Shown: in pieces, positions 26,815 to 39,003 of the stretch | How positions within the stretch are numbered: position 1 is the stretch's first letter | How the letters are laid out: every line of letters begins with the position of its first letter | NCBI RefSeq assembly: GCF_051622035.1 | Contig: NC_135360.1 | Coordinates: forward strand, 25,929,206 to 25,993,205 | Length of the DNA stretch: 64,000 bases | From: Arctopsyche grandis | Taxonomy: Eukaryota > Arthropoda > Insecta > Trichoptera > Hydropsychidae | Direction of reading: 5' to 3' | Notes under the pieces: model-generated | Told to the model about the DNA's origin: nothing | Seen by the model: the letters and a program-made list of their open reading frames with translations, nothing else | Database searches by the model: none | Translations under genes and position numbers: made by a program

Positions 26815-27001
26815 CTAATATATAATTTCGAAAGAGAATTCGTATGTATGTAAGGTTTGTTGAGAACATCGAAAACAAATCGAACTTTCTATATCCATTC
26901 AAATAAATTTAAAAAAAAAGAATGTTTACTAATTAGATTGTTTTGCCATGTTTAAGCTGTTCATATTACAAATGCCGAGCTAAGCCGGTAAAAGCACTAG
27001 T
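26815..27001 (+). mobile_element. Helitron-like element (family B), abutting family A
   Basis: Starts CTAATATATAATTTCGAAAG and ends GCCGAGCTAAGCCGGTAAAA then GCACTAG. It is the reverse orientation of the copies at 9,366, 24,145 and 30,431. It lies head to tail with the family A element at the CTAG junction. Confidence 0.55.
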
Positions 27002-27811
27002 AAATAATAATTCTTAATCTGTATACCACACTCGTTGCTTTTGGAGCAATCTGTTTGCACGATTAATAATACTTTTTGCACGATTAATTGAAATAAAATA
27101 AAAATATTATAATAATAATAAACATCCAATCCAACTCAAAGCAAACCAGAAAGTCGAATGAAACATTTTGATATTAAACTATAGATTGTATGTAAATCAT
27201 ATTCGGAAGCTTTAACTGTAGCAGCGAACTAACCCCACTATTAATAGCCATAACTGACATTTGGAAAATGTGACAGACTAACAGAGATAAACATGCGCTA
27301 GATTCGTCCAGTAACAAACAACCAATCCCAAAAACTTCGTCTGACCCACAAATAGAAAGCTATATCGAGTTCCAGAGCCCCATTGCATTAACCAATTCAA
27401 ATCTACCAAACAATAATATAATACACTGTCGATCGAAACAACACTCCACGCGCGAAAAACACTTTACATAATAGATGTATAAAATGTCCTATACATGATG
27501 TAATTGTCCGCGTGCGAACTTTTGATTTTCAATTTGCAATTTTTAAGTTCCGGTCCGAGTCCAGAATTATAAATGTGACGGCGATAAATGTCATCGGCAG
27601 CGTATTTACAATGTGCACAGAACGACTATGGGAAAGACAAACAGGTGCAACTGGCGTTAACTTATGGCCGCTAGAAATATAACACTTGACGTAGTGGTAA
27701 AAACCTTTCGAATCCGTTCGTACAATCTGATATTATGTAACGCTGGGGTGGCCAGCATCTCCACATTATAAATTATTGTTTAATTTAAAAAAAATGGAGG
27801 TTGGAAAATAA
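27002..27811. other. no recognised feature
   Basis: AT-rich sequence with no coding or repeat similarity that I could detect. Confidence 0.5.
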
Positions 27812-28995
27812 CATTTATTTATTTATTTAATATACTTGGGGGAGGCGGCAAAGCCGATAGACACAAGAGGTTTGATCAAACATATTTTAACAAATTATAC
27901 ATATATGCAATTTAAATGAGAAAAATTAAAATACATTAAAAAAACAATATTAAAATAAAAATAAGAGAGCAAAAAAATATATAAACAAAAAAAAACAGAA
28001 ATACGATTATGGGAAAGAAGAATTACAGAAATCCTTTAAATTTAAAAAGACGTGTTAATGTGAAACGTAAAGGAGGTTTGTAAAAAAAGTATCAAGCTTT
28101 TTCTTTAAAATATTAACGTTATCAGAAGTTACTATATAATTGGGAAGACTATTCCAAACTGAAACCACTCTGTTTGAAAAGAATGAATCTATGACCAATT
28201 TATTAGATTTTTCTTTTTGGAGTCTAAGCGAGAGACCTCTGAGGTGAGTGTTTACGTTGATTGTAATAAGACATATGACAATTATAGTGATTATTAAGTA
28301 TTTTATAGACTTCGATTAAGTCACCTCTAGTTCTTCTCGTCTCCAATGTAGTGAGATTCATTATTTTCAATCTTTCGTTATAATAATGTGATTTGAGTTC
28401 AGAAGGAATCTTTGTAATTCTCCTTTGAACCCTTTCAATACATTAAATATCCTTTTTAAAATGAGGAATCCATATGTTAAAAGCGTATTCTAGTCTAGGT
28501 CTGATGAAAGTTTTATATATTTTCGATAAAATAGTTAAATTTAGAAAATTGAATACATGCTTTATAACATACAAAAATGAGTAACTTTTGTTGACAATAT
28601 GATTAATATGAGAGGACCATTTTAGATCGCAAGTGGTGATGATACCTAGGTCTAATTGGTGTTGGACGCAATTGAGGAAAAGGTTGTTTATTTTCTAGGA
28701 AAGATTTGGGTTATTTTTCCCTAGGTGGAGTACAGAGCATTTCTTAACATTTAAAGTTAGAAGCCAAGTTTTTGACCACGTGACAATTATGTCCAAATCG
28801 CTTTGAAGAGAATTGTTGCCTTCTGAGTTGGCAGGACAATAAAGTTTAATGTCGTCGGCGAAAATAGGATATTTACAAGTGAGGTCATTGGCTATATCAT
28901 TAATATAAATTTAAAAAAGAATTGGGCCTAAAACAGAGCCTTGAGGAACACCACTCAGGACGAGATTCTGAAGAGCAGGATCCAATCCTCACTGA
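27812..28995 (-). pseudogene. CR1-like LINE relic: reverse transcriptase C-terminal part
   Basis: On the minus strand the broken frames read LSGVPQGSVLGPILF, then an intact FADD catalytic motif (PIFADDIKLYCP, near 28,850-28,870), then LLTLNVKKCSVLHLG, IRPRLEYAF and RRTRGDLIEVYKIL. These are the order and motifs of palm-to-thumb and C-terminal regions of CR1/Jockey-group reverse transcriptases. Several stops and frameshifts break it. Endonuclease and fingers are missing, so the copy is 5'-truncated. The 3' end is the GCCGCCTCCCCCAA box and an AAATAAATAAAT tail at 27,812-27,850. Confidence 0.85.
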
Positions 28996-29534
28996 GAAGT
29001 ATCTAAACTTAAACACTCTGATCCATATTCACATATTCACTTTGCATCCGAAAAACTTTTATTTCTAATGTAGTTGTTATAATTTCTTTTTCGTCAATTT
29101 GAATGGTTCAAATATGGTAAATTTCGTCATATATATTTTACAGTCCAAGTGTTCACTCCGGTTCGTTAACATACTAGTTTGTTCATACACGAATTAAAGT
29201 AGTTTAAGTGCTAAAAGTCAAATCAAGTCATCTTGAAATAGATTCCCATCAGAAACATTAACCTGTCGAAAATTTTAAGCTTTAAAAACACCAAGTAATT
29301 AAAATGGGAAATCCTGTGGAACCGCATTGCAACGTTACTATAATTAACATTTCCGTTGATTTTTAAAACATTTCTACGCATAAATAGAAGACAGAAAACA
29401 GAAGATGAAAAAAACGATTGAGAATACTTAAACTTATGCCTAATAATTTGTGCATGAACAAACTAGATCGTTTATCAATTTGTTATTTTGTGTACACTAC
29501 AACTGGCCAGATCAGTTCGTATATGAAAAACCTA
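28996..29534. other. no recognised feature
   Basis: AT-rich, no recognisable repeat or coding similarity. Confidence 0.45.
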
Positions 29535-29700
29535 GTATGATCATAAACAAACGAGATGTACACTATAAAATATGAATAACAACTATTATGTTTATAAACG
29601 AACGAGATGTACACTTGTACTGTAAAATATGAATTACAACTATTATGTTCATAAACGAACGAGATGTACACTTAGACTGTAAGATATGAACTACAACAAG
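29535..29700. repeat. three tandem copies of a ~57-bp unit
   Basis: Units share AAACGAACGAGATGTACAC and AAATATGAATTACAACTATT, with small indels. The repeated minus-strand peptide (YISFVYEHNS) is a by-product. Confidence 0.8.
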
Positions 29701-29993
29701 GATTGTGTGGACGAAATATTTCTCGAATATACATAATAGATAATATTGTATTTTATGTAAAACAACAAAACCTATAAATTTGCTATGAAAATACTCTTCG
29801 AATAAAACTGTTTAAGAATATTCTAAAATGACCTGGAAAGTTAATGGCGAATGAATGGTGAGGAAAAGGAAAAATTTTCACAAGAAGTACCAAACTATAG
29901 GTAATTAACGTACAATATAAATATTATTTTCCTTAATCTATCGAAAAAGTGTTTTAAATAAAAAAAGTTATATATAAAACATATACCTACATA

Positions 29994-30403
29994 CCGGTCT
30001 CCGTGATTTGACAGAATGCTAAATTACAGAAAACGCAAATATCAAAATGCAAAGATCGAAAATCGAAAGGTCTCAAGTCGAAAGATCAAAAAAAAAATGG
30101 TGCATGGTAAATGGTACATACTCACTTAATTTGCGCGAGCAAGATACAACAGGAACAAGAGGAACATGCTTTTCCTCCCGTGTTAATGTGCGCGCGCAGA
30201 ATACGGGAGGAAAAGCATGTTCCTCTTGTTCCTGTTGTATCCTGCTCGCGCAAATTAAGTGAGTATGTACGTGAGTATGTACCATTTACCATGCACCTTT
30301 TTTTTTTTTTGATCTTTCGACTTAAGATCTTTCGATTTTCGATCTTTGCCTTCCGATATTTGCGTTTTCTGTAATTTAACATTCTGTCAAGTCACGTAGA
30401 CCC
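29994..30403. mobile_element. palindromic Mutator-like MITE (family M1, copy 2)
   Basis: A 410-bp near-perfect palindrome. It is the same family as 18,111, with CCTCCCGTGTTAATGTGCGC at the centre and the TTCCTCTTGTTCCTGTTG word in both arms. Flanked by an exact 9-bp direct repeat, ACCTACATA (29,985-29,993 and 30,404-30,412). The four overlapping frames across it are mirror images of one another, not genes. Confidence 0.85.
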
Positions 30404-30430
30404 ACCTACATACATATGTATTTATTTATT

Positions 30431-30656
30431 ACTAGTTGTTTAACCCGGCTTCGCTCAGTATTTGTAATATAAACAACGTAAACTGAGGAATCTAATCGTA
30501 AATATTCATTTTTTTTTCTTATTAAATTTATTTGAATCGAAAAAAATGTAATATTCGACCAATTGAAATGTCGTCATAGAAACTTTGTTTTGTTTTCGAA
30601 GTTCCCAACCAAAGGTACAAACTTACAAAGTCTCTTTCGAAATTATATAGTAGATG
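30431..30656 (-). mobile_element. Helitron-like element (family B)
   Basis: Begins ACTAGTTGTTTAACCCGGCT and ends with AAAGTCTCTTTCGAAATTAT. Non-coding short copy. Confidence 0.5.
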
Positions 30657-30819
30657 TTTTTCATATTGGGTCATAGCGAAATTGTATGTATGTATGTAAT
30701 AGATACAATGTCCCTTCTTGGTCGCTAGAAATAAATAACAGTACATCTACATATAAAAACCTTTGTAAATATGTTTTTGAGCTCTTTTTCCTATTATGCT
30801 GTACATTAGGCCAGCTGTA

Positions 30820-31165
30820 GTGCTGCTAGTCAGCCCTGGATATTTGTGACTCCAGGTCGATCGTTTCCTATCAGAGTTTGCCAATTTTCTCTGATTTCAT
30901 TGTAGAAACGTTTCCCGGTGAAATTGGTTAAATATCCTTCCTACCTACTATGTCACCACTATTTGAGATTGATTAAAGAACAATAAAATTTATGTACAAT
31001 TTACAGATGTCTCGTTAATTTGCGAATTTTTCAGTGTCTCGTAATTCAGCGACTTTTTTAATAAAAAAAATGCTGCAATGTTTGTAATTAGCCAGGAAGG
31101 CGCATTGGGGTTACCTGTAAGGCCTTCCTGGTATAGGTATATGTAAAAAAATAAATAAATAAATA
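30820..31165 (+). mobile_element. SINE copy with 3' stem-loop and A/T-rich tail
   Basis: The tRNA-like head is lost or decayed. The body starts near GACTCCAGGTCGATCGTTTC and continues to GCCAGGAAGGCGCATTGGGG, then GGCCTTCCTGGTA and AAATAAATAAATAAA. CCAGGAAGGC and GCCTTCCTGG form a stem around a conserved loop. The unbroken TCTCGTTAATTTGCGA here is the empty site for the insertion at 35,771. Confidence 0.8.
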
Positions 31166-32880
31166 TTAACATTAAAATTATATAATACTACGATTACTAA
31201 CAAAATTAAACTAAAATTGTATAATAGAAAATGATTAGTAGATCAGTAGCTATTAAAATAGATATAAGATGTTTTGTGAACACAATTTAGTAATAATAAA
31301 AAGCATTTAAAAACAAAAACAAGAACATATAAAAACCGAAGAATATTGAACTCCATCAAAAATCTTCAGGTAAAAAATGTTAAAAATTGCATTTATTTTA
31401 CTTTATATTTACAACTTTCGTCCAGATGAAGATTAAACCTAGCAGATTGTTAGAAAATCATCTGATGACATATTTCATCAGTTTATTGAAAGCTAATATA
31501 TGTATGTATGTATATTGTATATGGAAGACACACCAATTCCATCTTATACTCGTAGATCTTATACATACAATGTTACGAAATTTGGAGTTTTACCTCTGTA
31601 CATATTACCTAGAATTATCTAGAAAAAGACTACCTATAGTTATACAATCTAGATGTAACGGATTGTCCATAGTGCTCGCGCTCACCGGTGTAAATAGCTC
31701 GTTAAAATTACAAACATTATGTTACGTATAGCCCCAGGTGTTGCTCCACCTTTTCTCAACGGAAACGCCCTCGCTCGAAAGCTAATCGAGCGACAGGTGA
31801 CTGTTTGAGAAGCGCCGTTTCCCTCTGAGGTCGCCGTTTATTCTCGGCTGCGTCTCACCTGACTCCATCGTCATCATTTTGACACTGAAAGTTACACTGA
31901 CCCACTTGCACGTGACCCAACGCAAGTGCACATTCTGAAAATTGACCATACATAGAACCGTCCGTTCGTCGGCTGCCAATCGGTTCGCTTTTTATCATAT
32001 CTAAAGTCTTTTAAATGATTTGAAAAGTTGCCCGAAAGCAATACGAGAACAATTTAATTTTCATCCAGAATGATTTGTGACCGCTTAATAATATTGTAAT
32101 TTTGAACCTCACGCTCTACTTATCAAGAATTGATGCATGAGTGTGTGTGTGTGTGTTTTTTTATTATTATTATTCAAAACGAATGCCTATAAATTATATT
32201 CTATTTCGCACGCTTTGGAATGCTGCAGTCAAATCTTAAAATTCCATTTTCCATTAGAATATTAGAATTGTAAAATCAACATAATTTTATACATTAAAAA
32301 ATTGACAGAATGACATTCCAATGCACCTCAGCTGAAAGAGCTCTCAGAGCGAAATATGTAAATAAATTTTGAAGATTTTTTACCGCATCAAAAAAGCGAC
32401 CTTGAGATTTTTCATTGGAAAAGTAGACCATTGGATACACACTCAAATTTTATTTGTAGATACATTTCTTAAATTAATTGAAGCTTCACAGTGTGAAAAT
32501 AATGGACGTTTCAAAATTGCGGAGTAAACTAAATTTGAAAAATGTTAAACATCAAAATTTAAATGCCTTTTGAATTTAATTAAGTAAAATTTTCATCATT
32601 TTTTATATGCAAATGATGTTTGCTTTATTTTTGTAATGAAAGAAGACAAAATGTATAAGTAGTGTGAAATAAAAATATAAAACGGTTCTGCGATTAAATT
32701 CTATAAATTCATAAATTGTAAAATGTTTTAAATAAACTAATGAAAATCTTGTAAAAAATAGGACATACGAAGAACGCATCGAACCCAACCAACCAAATGC
32801 AACGATAAATCAACGCTTACGAAATAATAGACCGGACGAGCAACACAGTTGCATAACGATATATATGTACATAATAAATA
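31166..32880. other. no recognised gene
   Basis: Mostly AT-rich. A CpG-richer pocket lies at about 31,670-31,990, with short unmatched frames. A short (TG)n run is near 32,140. Confidence 0.5.
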
Positions 32881-33250
32881 TTAAAAGGCGATGCATCTCC
32901 GTGCAAATTTATTGGCATTGTCGGAAAAGCGGCGGAAAATTGGTGGCCGTGCGGTGCGACAGGTGCGACAGCTAGCCAATGAGTCACGGTCCACCTTCCC
33001 AGGACCTCTGATAGCGCGCGCCATCTTACCGCACTGAGACAGAGTCGACACGCGAGAGGGATGAGACGCGAGAGCGAGAGGGACAGAGCTGACGGCGAAC
33101 GGACGTGCGAGAGCGAGACGCAGCATCGATGGGCAGGGTTACAGTAACTCAATCCGCTGAGCGCGTGCCCATATAAGTAAGCGGGGCCGGTGCGCATGCG
33201 CATCGTCACTGACAGGTACCGCCAAACTTTTTACTGCCGATTTGATCCGA
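32881..33250. promoter_or_regulatory. CpG-rich promoter-like block with NRF1-type palindrome
   Basis: GC- and CpG-rich against an AT-rich background. It contains a perfect NRF1-type site TGCGCATGCGCA (33,191-33,202), a CCAAT box (AGCCAATGAG, about 32,974), a YY1/Pho-like GCGCCATCTTACC (about 33,018) and a TATAAG (33,172-33,177). No coding exon follows within reach on either strand. It may be the promoter of a gene whose exons lie outside the window, or of a non-coding RNA. Direction is not settled; the TATAAG would fit plus-strand transcription. Confidence 0.4.
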
Positions 33251-34134
33251 TTCGTTTTACGCGCCTCGTTATCGTTGCGGTTTTTCCTCTACCAGGTATT
33301 GTAGGTGTGTAGAATTTTCGGAATTGTTCGGATTTTTATGCCGAAAATATATTGGTTTTTTTTTTTTTCGATAGCGCGTACGTTTTGCTTGCGTCAGTTT
33401 GTGCTGAAAGTTTTTGCATTTGAAAGGTTTCGTGTTAAGCGAAGTTCATATATATTTGTAAAATATTTTCAAAAATTTATTTCAATACTGTATAAAATTT
33501 TATTTTTTTATACCTACACATATGTATACTGATTAAAACCAGTATATAAGATGTATAACGTACATATATTTATGCTAAAAAAAATTGCATTTGAAAAGTT
33601 TCATATTGAATTCTTAGAAAATTTGCTACGTATATACATATCTACATATGTATGTATGTATATCAAACGTACAAGTTGTTAAATGATTCCCCATTAGAGT
33701 ATTGCACCCATAAGATATTTCCATGGGTTTTTTTATTTTATTTAAAATCGATTTTTTGCTTTTGGTTTAGTTTATATTTATTATTAGTTATCTATGAATG
33801 GGATTCTCGTGTGAGCAATGCTTGTGTGAACAATACTCGTGTGGGTAATTCTCGTGTAGGGATTAATCATAGAACCTGTTTGATATTTTATGATTCCATG
33901 ATTAAACGGATCATTTGATTCCATGATTATTCCCGTCAAGAGGATTGCCCACACGAGTATTTTTCGTACAAGTTAACTGATATACCGGTAAGATCTGTTT
34001 CATATAAAAATGTAAGGAGAAAAAATGAATAAAAAGAAAAAATAAAAAAAACATGATGTAGATTAAAATTTTCTTCCATTTTTAAGAACCATTATCTAAA
34101 TTGAAAGTGTATTCTTTAAAATAACAATAAATCT
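33251..34134. other. AT-rich DNA with a short tandem repeat
   Basis: At about 33,801-33,862, four imperfect units of about 16 bp share TCTCGTGTGNGNAAT. A complementary CCCACACGAGTATTTT occurs near 33,949. No gene seen. Confidence 0.5.
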
Positions 34135-34297
34135 CTATTCATACTAGCAATTCACGTAAGGGCAACTGCACGTAACCAGCAAGTACGTGCAGTTGCCGGA
34201 CACATTCATTTGCATCCATATAGAATGTACCAAAGAATATTTTCCGTACTTGCTGGTTACGCGCAGCTACCGGAAGGTGCTGTGCTAATATGAATAG
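34135..34297. mobile_element. small MITE-like inverted repeat element
   Basis: Ends CTATTCATACTAGCA and TGCTAATATGAATAG are inverted. A longer inner inverted repeat follows (CGTAACCAGCAAGTACG and its complement). Within the left half is a further palindrome, GCAACTGCACGTA with TACGTGCAGTTGC. No target duplication was identified, so the class is open. Confidence 0.6.
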
Positions 34298-34482
34298 ACC
34301 TTAACTCGTTATGCAGTCATTAAAGAAAGATATGTAATTCAAAGTTTTATTCTTTTTTAAATAAAAGAATATCGTTTTATACAAATTATGTGCTTCTTTA
34401 CAAAAAAGAAACTTTCAAAATAAAAAAAGAATCTATTCATGATCAAAAAAGAAACTGCTCTATTGATTTGCCTAATTAAAGT

Positions 34483-34815
34483 TGTAACGTATGAACATGA
34501 GAGAAAATATCCACTGTCTAGTTGCATTTGTACGTGAACCATAGAAACCCCTGATTAGGCTAACGGAACTCAGTAAGTGAGTTCTCACAGAACGGGGCGA
34601 GTGTGGGTAGACCTACGTGCCTACACAATAGACACGCCATCGGATCGGGGATGCTATGCTGAGCAACTTGTCCTTCATAAAGAGGTACACACATTAGATC
34701 AAGTATGTATATTAGAGTGAGCAGTGATCTCGTATGGACCTCCTGAATCATTTAATAAATGCTATGAAGTGACTTTGGTCTTTCATTTGGATCCTGAAAC
34801 CACCCCTACCCAACA
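34483..34815 (+). repeat. LTR-like repeat, copy 2
   Basis: Starts TGTAACGTATGAACATGAGA and ends ACCCCTACCCAACA, the TGT...ACA form of an LTR. It has an AATAAAT signal about 60 bp from the end. Matches 11,386-11,683. No internal region, primer-binding site or target duplication is seen; probably a solo LTR of an unidentified family. Confidence 0.55.
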
Positions 34816-35655
34816 ATATTGGTGCATTAAATGTGGATGCATATATTCTGGTAAATACTTTTAAAATTATTTGAAACACATCAGTCGAACCAACTATGTA
34901 TGTATGTACAACTTTCTTCATACCGATGGAATTATACAAAAAATCATCGAAAGCCATTTCATAGAATTCAATTCGCAAATGAAAATTCATAGATATGTAA
35001 GTCGCTCCTCTGAATTTTTGTCGGTAAACGATATGTAAATTTATCAAAACATATTTTGATTTTCCTCGAAATAAATTTAATAAAATTAAAACCTGTCTGT
35101 CCATTATTCCGAAAGATAAATATTTGTCAATTAAAATCGTAGCGAAAAAAATGATTTAAAATGGTCCGTATGTCTGACCCGTTGTACCTCGACTCCCACT
35201 GAGCGAATTTTCATGTAACAAAATAAAAACATATACCAAAAAAATTATTATATAGTAAATAAAGTGAAAAGCTCACTCACGCTGAGAAAAGCTGGTTGAG
35301 CTTTTTATATAGCTCGACGGCGCATTATTTTGAATACGGAGCTGACAGACCGACGCGACAGATAGACATTAGAAGACGATCCTGACAGATATTGTTGGAT
35401 AGGCTGTGTGACGTCACTCATGTTTTTACATGTGACATTTATCAAAAACGAAAATTACCTACAGTTACAATTTTTACCTACATTTATGGAGAACATCTCT
35501 GGAACACTTGGGATCCGCACCTTTTACAATAGAAGCTGCTGCTATGATAAAAATATGATTAAAAAATAAAGAATCACTTACATATTCAATATTAATTGAA
35601 TACATATAGTTAATTTGGACACATATGTATATTTTACATACATGCATACATATAT
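34816..35655. other. no recognised feature
   Basis: AT-rich. Frames up to 118 codons on the minus strand (34,748-35,104) have no recognisable similarity. Confidence 0.45.
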
Positions 35656-36617
35656 ACCAGGAAGGCCTGACAGGTAAACCCCAATGCGCCTTTCTGGCCG
35701 ATTACAAACAATTCAGCATTTTTATTACATAAGTCGCTGAATTAAGAGACACTAAAGAACTCGAAATTAACCCTTTGAGTGTTGACGTATTTTCTGTTGA
35801 AAGCCCGCCACGCTGAAAATTTCGCCAACTTTTCCAACTAGAATTATTTAGAAATCCAATAGAAAGCAGGTATAAAAATTGTAGCTAATCCAAACAAACC
35901 CTAGATAACTACTGCCGAGGATTTCGAGTTTTGTAAAGGTGTGTTTAGACTAATATATCTTGCAACAATATAAAATAAAAAAAGTCTATAAATGAATGTA
36001 TTTTTCCAACTAGTTCCATCTTCTTCATTGTTGTTAAAACAATCTAAAATACTCGGCAGTTATTTCCATCGGGAAATTCTGCTATGGTTATAAATTCAGA
36101 AATTCCGGTGTAAACCAGTCTTTATAAACATTGACGCGGATTACACGACCCATGTTCAATGCATTTTTTTTTCAAAGCTACCTGTAAAGGCTTAGCGGGT
36201 AGTATTCTTGTTATTTTTACACACTCAAAATACAACACCTATCGGCGTATTTCAGCCTCATGGATTTTTTGGCAAAACACCGATCGGCGTTTCTCAGCAT
36301 TCAGTACAAGGGTTAACGAGACATCTATGAATTTAAACTTGTACATAATTTTTTATTGTACATAAATCATACTCAAATAGTAGTGTAGGATAGTTTTTAG
36401 CCAATTTTAATGGAGGATCCGTTTCAAAAATGAAATCAGATAAATTGGCAAACTCTGGTAGGAAACGATCGACTTGGAGTCACAAATATCCAAATCTGAC
36501 TAGCGGCAATACAGATAATATACTCAGAATAAATTCCTTTCAATCGAGGTCAACTCACGGGATCGAACCTGGCGACCTCTCGATGCTAGACAAAAGCCCA
36601 ACCACCGAGCCAATATA
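35656..36617 (-). mobile_element. tRNA-derived SINE interrupted by a piggyBac-type element
   Basis: Minus-strand SINE in two pieces. The tail, 35,656-35,770, has the CCAGGAAGGC / GCCTTTCTGG stem. The body and head, 36,313-36,617, carry the B-box-like GGTTCGATCCC, in complement near 36,570. The two pieces join at TTAA into the sequence found uninterrupted at 30,820-31,165. Confidence 0.85.
35771..36312. mobile_element. piggyBac-type non-autonomous element at TTAA
   Basis: A 542-bp insert starting CCCTTTGAGTG and ending ACAAGGG. It is flanked by TTAA on both sides (35,767-35,770 and 36,313-36,316), where the empty SINE site has a single TTAA. CCC...GGG ends and exact TTAA duplication are the hallmarks of piggyBac. 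There is no transposase frame. Sub-terminal words GGCGTATTTCAGC / GGCGTTTCTCAGC are repeated near the right end. Confidence 0.85.
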
Positions 36618-36866
36618 AGATCTATTGTAGAAAATTTTACTAAACAGCTGCCCTGATTTTGTGAAGCAATGTCGAAAGAGTTTCAAGAATTGTACCAAAT
36701 AAACGATTGCCCCAATTACCCAATGGCTCGCTCAATTAACCAAAATACAATGTATGAACATTAAACTTCGATTGATTTATTAATTATTTACTATAAATAC
36801 ATTTGTATAATAATTCGGAGATGCCTTTATAAATAGAGTTGATTCAAATTAAGTCTGAAACGGAGT

Positions 36867-36908
36867 CAGGGTCATATTTTACATTAATTAATATAAAATA
36901 TGACCCTG
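36867..36908. repeat. 42-bp near-perfect palindrome
   Basis: Two 21-base halves, reading CAGGGTCATATTTTA outward-in on each strand, are complementary except for one pair. It ends exactly where the SINE head begins. Confidence 0.85.
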
Positions 36909-37320
36909 CAGAATAGACTAGTGGTTAACATGCTTTGAACAGAGTGGTCACGGATTCAAATCCCACTGGTTTCTGCTGGCCAAACCTTAGACTTGTGACT
37001 CCAGGTCGATCGTTTCCTATAGTAGTTCGCCAATTTATCTGATTTTTATTGAAACGGTTCCAACAAATTGGCAACCTTACTCATTTTCTCGCAAATCAGT
37101 TCTCTTTTTCAGTAATCCCGAATTTCGCTGAATTGTATAAAATGCTGCAATTTTACAAATTTGATCATAGACATATCTGTGGGTATTAATTGATATGTAT
37201 TTACTTTGTATAATACTTGTACATTGTAAATGTACAATGTTTCTGGCCAGGAAGGCGAATTGGGGTTACCTGTTAGGCCTTCCTGGTAAAGATTAAAAAT
37301 AAATTAAATGAAATAAATAA
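36909..37320 (+). mobile_element. longest tRNA-derived SINE copy
   Basis: The head has an A-box-like TAGACTAGTGG and B-box-like GATTCAAATCC. The body follows with CCAGGTCGATCGTTTCCTAT and TTTATCTGATTTTTATTG. The 3' stem-loop CCAGGAAGGC...GCCTTCCTGG lies at about 37,243-37,286, then an AAATAAATTAAATG-type tail. At about 410 bp it is the fullest copy in the window. Confidence 0.85.
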
Positions 37321-37776
37321 AATAAAATACTTGGAAGTAATCATAATCAGGAACACAGCTAGATTTCTAATTGAAGTTAAATTTGTAGCAGTGACTTCTA
37401 GCCGGAATGGTGAAAATACCTACATAGAATCGACCGACGAGGGTTTGAATCCAAAATAAAATGTATACAATAACATAACATTGAATCGAATGGGCCGTTC
37501 AATCGTATTATTTTTATTATAATATAAATGATAACATAAGTACATGTATAGTTAAATATGTATGATACACATTCATTACCGAAAATGAGTGATAAAAATG
37601 TTCTAGCTAGAACTAAAAATGAGTGATACAGAACGATCTAGCTAGAACTAAAACGGTGCACACATTTTTATTTTTTATTTTATTTTCTTTTTTTTTTTGA
37701 GCCAGTATATATCGTTTTTCGATACAAACATTCTAATTTTACCTAAATTTAGATATATTAATATATATAATATATA

Positions 37777-37866
37777 TGTGTGTGTGTGTGTGTGTCTGTG
37801 TGTGAGTGTATGTGTGTGTTTGTGTGTATGTGTATATTACAATAATAATAATAATAATAATAATAA
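37777..37866. repeat. (TG)n followed by (AAT)n microsatellites
   Basis: Interrupted TG run to about 37,832, then about eight AAT units at 37,841-37,866. Confidence 0.9.
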
Positions 37867-38887
37867 ATACATGAAAATTAACATGGTCCAATTATCCTAA
37901 TAAAATTATATAATAATAATATACATATATATTGCATTTGTTCAACACGAAATTCGCACTATTAATATGAATATCAACGTCACACATGTTCATTTAGTTA
38001 TTATTTTTTCATATATGTATATGTATAGCGAGTTAAATTGTTATACATTGCGTATACAAATAATATATACGTCTGGTATGTATCGGATTTGTATGTAAGT
38101 ATACATACAAATATATAATATAAATTTATCAGTAAAAAAACACCTACGTGAACGAGTGAGTATAAAATTTAATAAGAACCTACTTACACATACATACATA
38201 CATTACTATAATTTTCTTTCTTTTTTTTTAATGAATATAACACAATAAAAAAATCATCTCATTTTAAAATATATAATATAATAAGTAGGTGATAAAATCT
38301 CAAATGTATTCATTAAAATAGTTAAAATAGATAAAAATAGTTGATAAAAAAAAGAAACGGTTGCTCAGTTGAGATTTCATCATATACGTATAAATATATG
38401 TATATATATATAATATATAATTAACAGTTTTTTTTTTAATAATTATCGCTTAAATATTTATAATAATAATTCACACACGTGTGTATATAATGTATCATAA
38501 TTTTGTTTACAAAATAAATTACACAGAGTAGTGTTGAGCGTGAACTCAAATTACCAATGGCATATATAATCATATATATAGTCAATATTGATAGTATAAT
38601 AAATATACCTAATGTTAACATGAAGGATATTCATAAGTCGCTCACTTAAATATTAATTGAATTACGATTGTTTATCATAAACTATACATAGGCCATTATT
38701 TTGTAATGATCGAAAACGAAACTAATTCAAGTTCACGGTCTGGAAAATTAATCGGTGTAATCGATACGACTCCAACAACGGATTCCGTTATGTAAGATTT
38801 GTAACGTAAAAATGCTACTGAAAGAAATGCTAATCATTTTTATTTACATATTATATACAAAATTTTTATATAAATTCGTATCATTTG

Positions 38888-39003
<116 letters not shown>

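Noticed and set aside
29535..29700. Regularly repeated unit resembling a small CRISPR array
   Set aside because: The units are contiguous tandem copies without unique spacers, in a eukaryotic genome; a simple tandem duplication.
30047..30382. Four overlapping 70-87-codon frames on both strands
   Set aside because: They are mirror images produced by the palindromic MITE at 29,994-30,403; the frames at 62,648-62,972 have the same origin.
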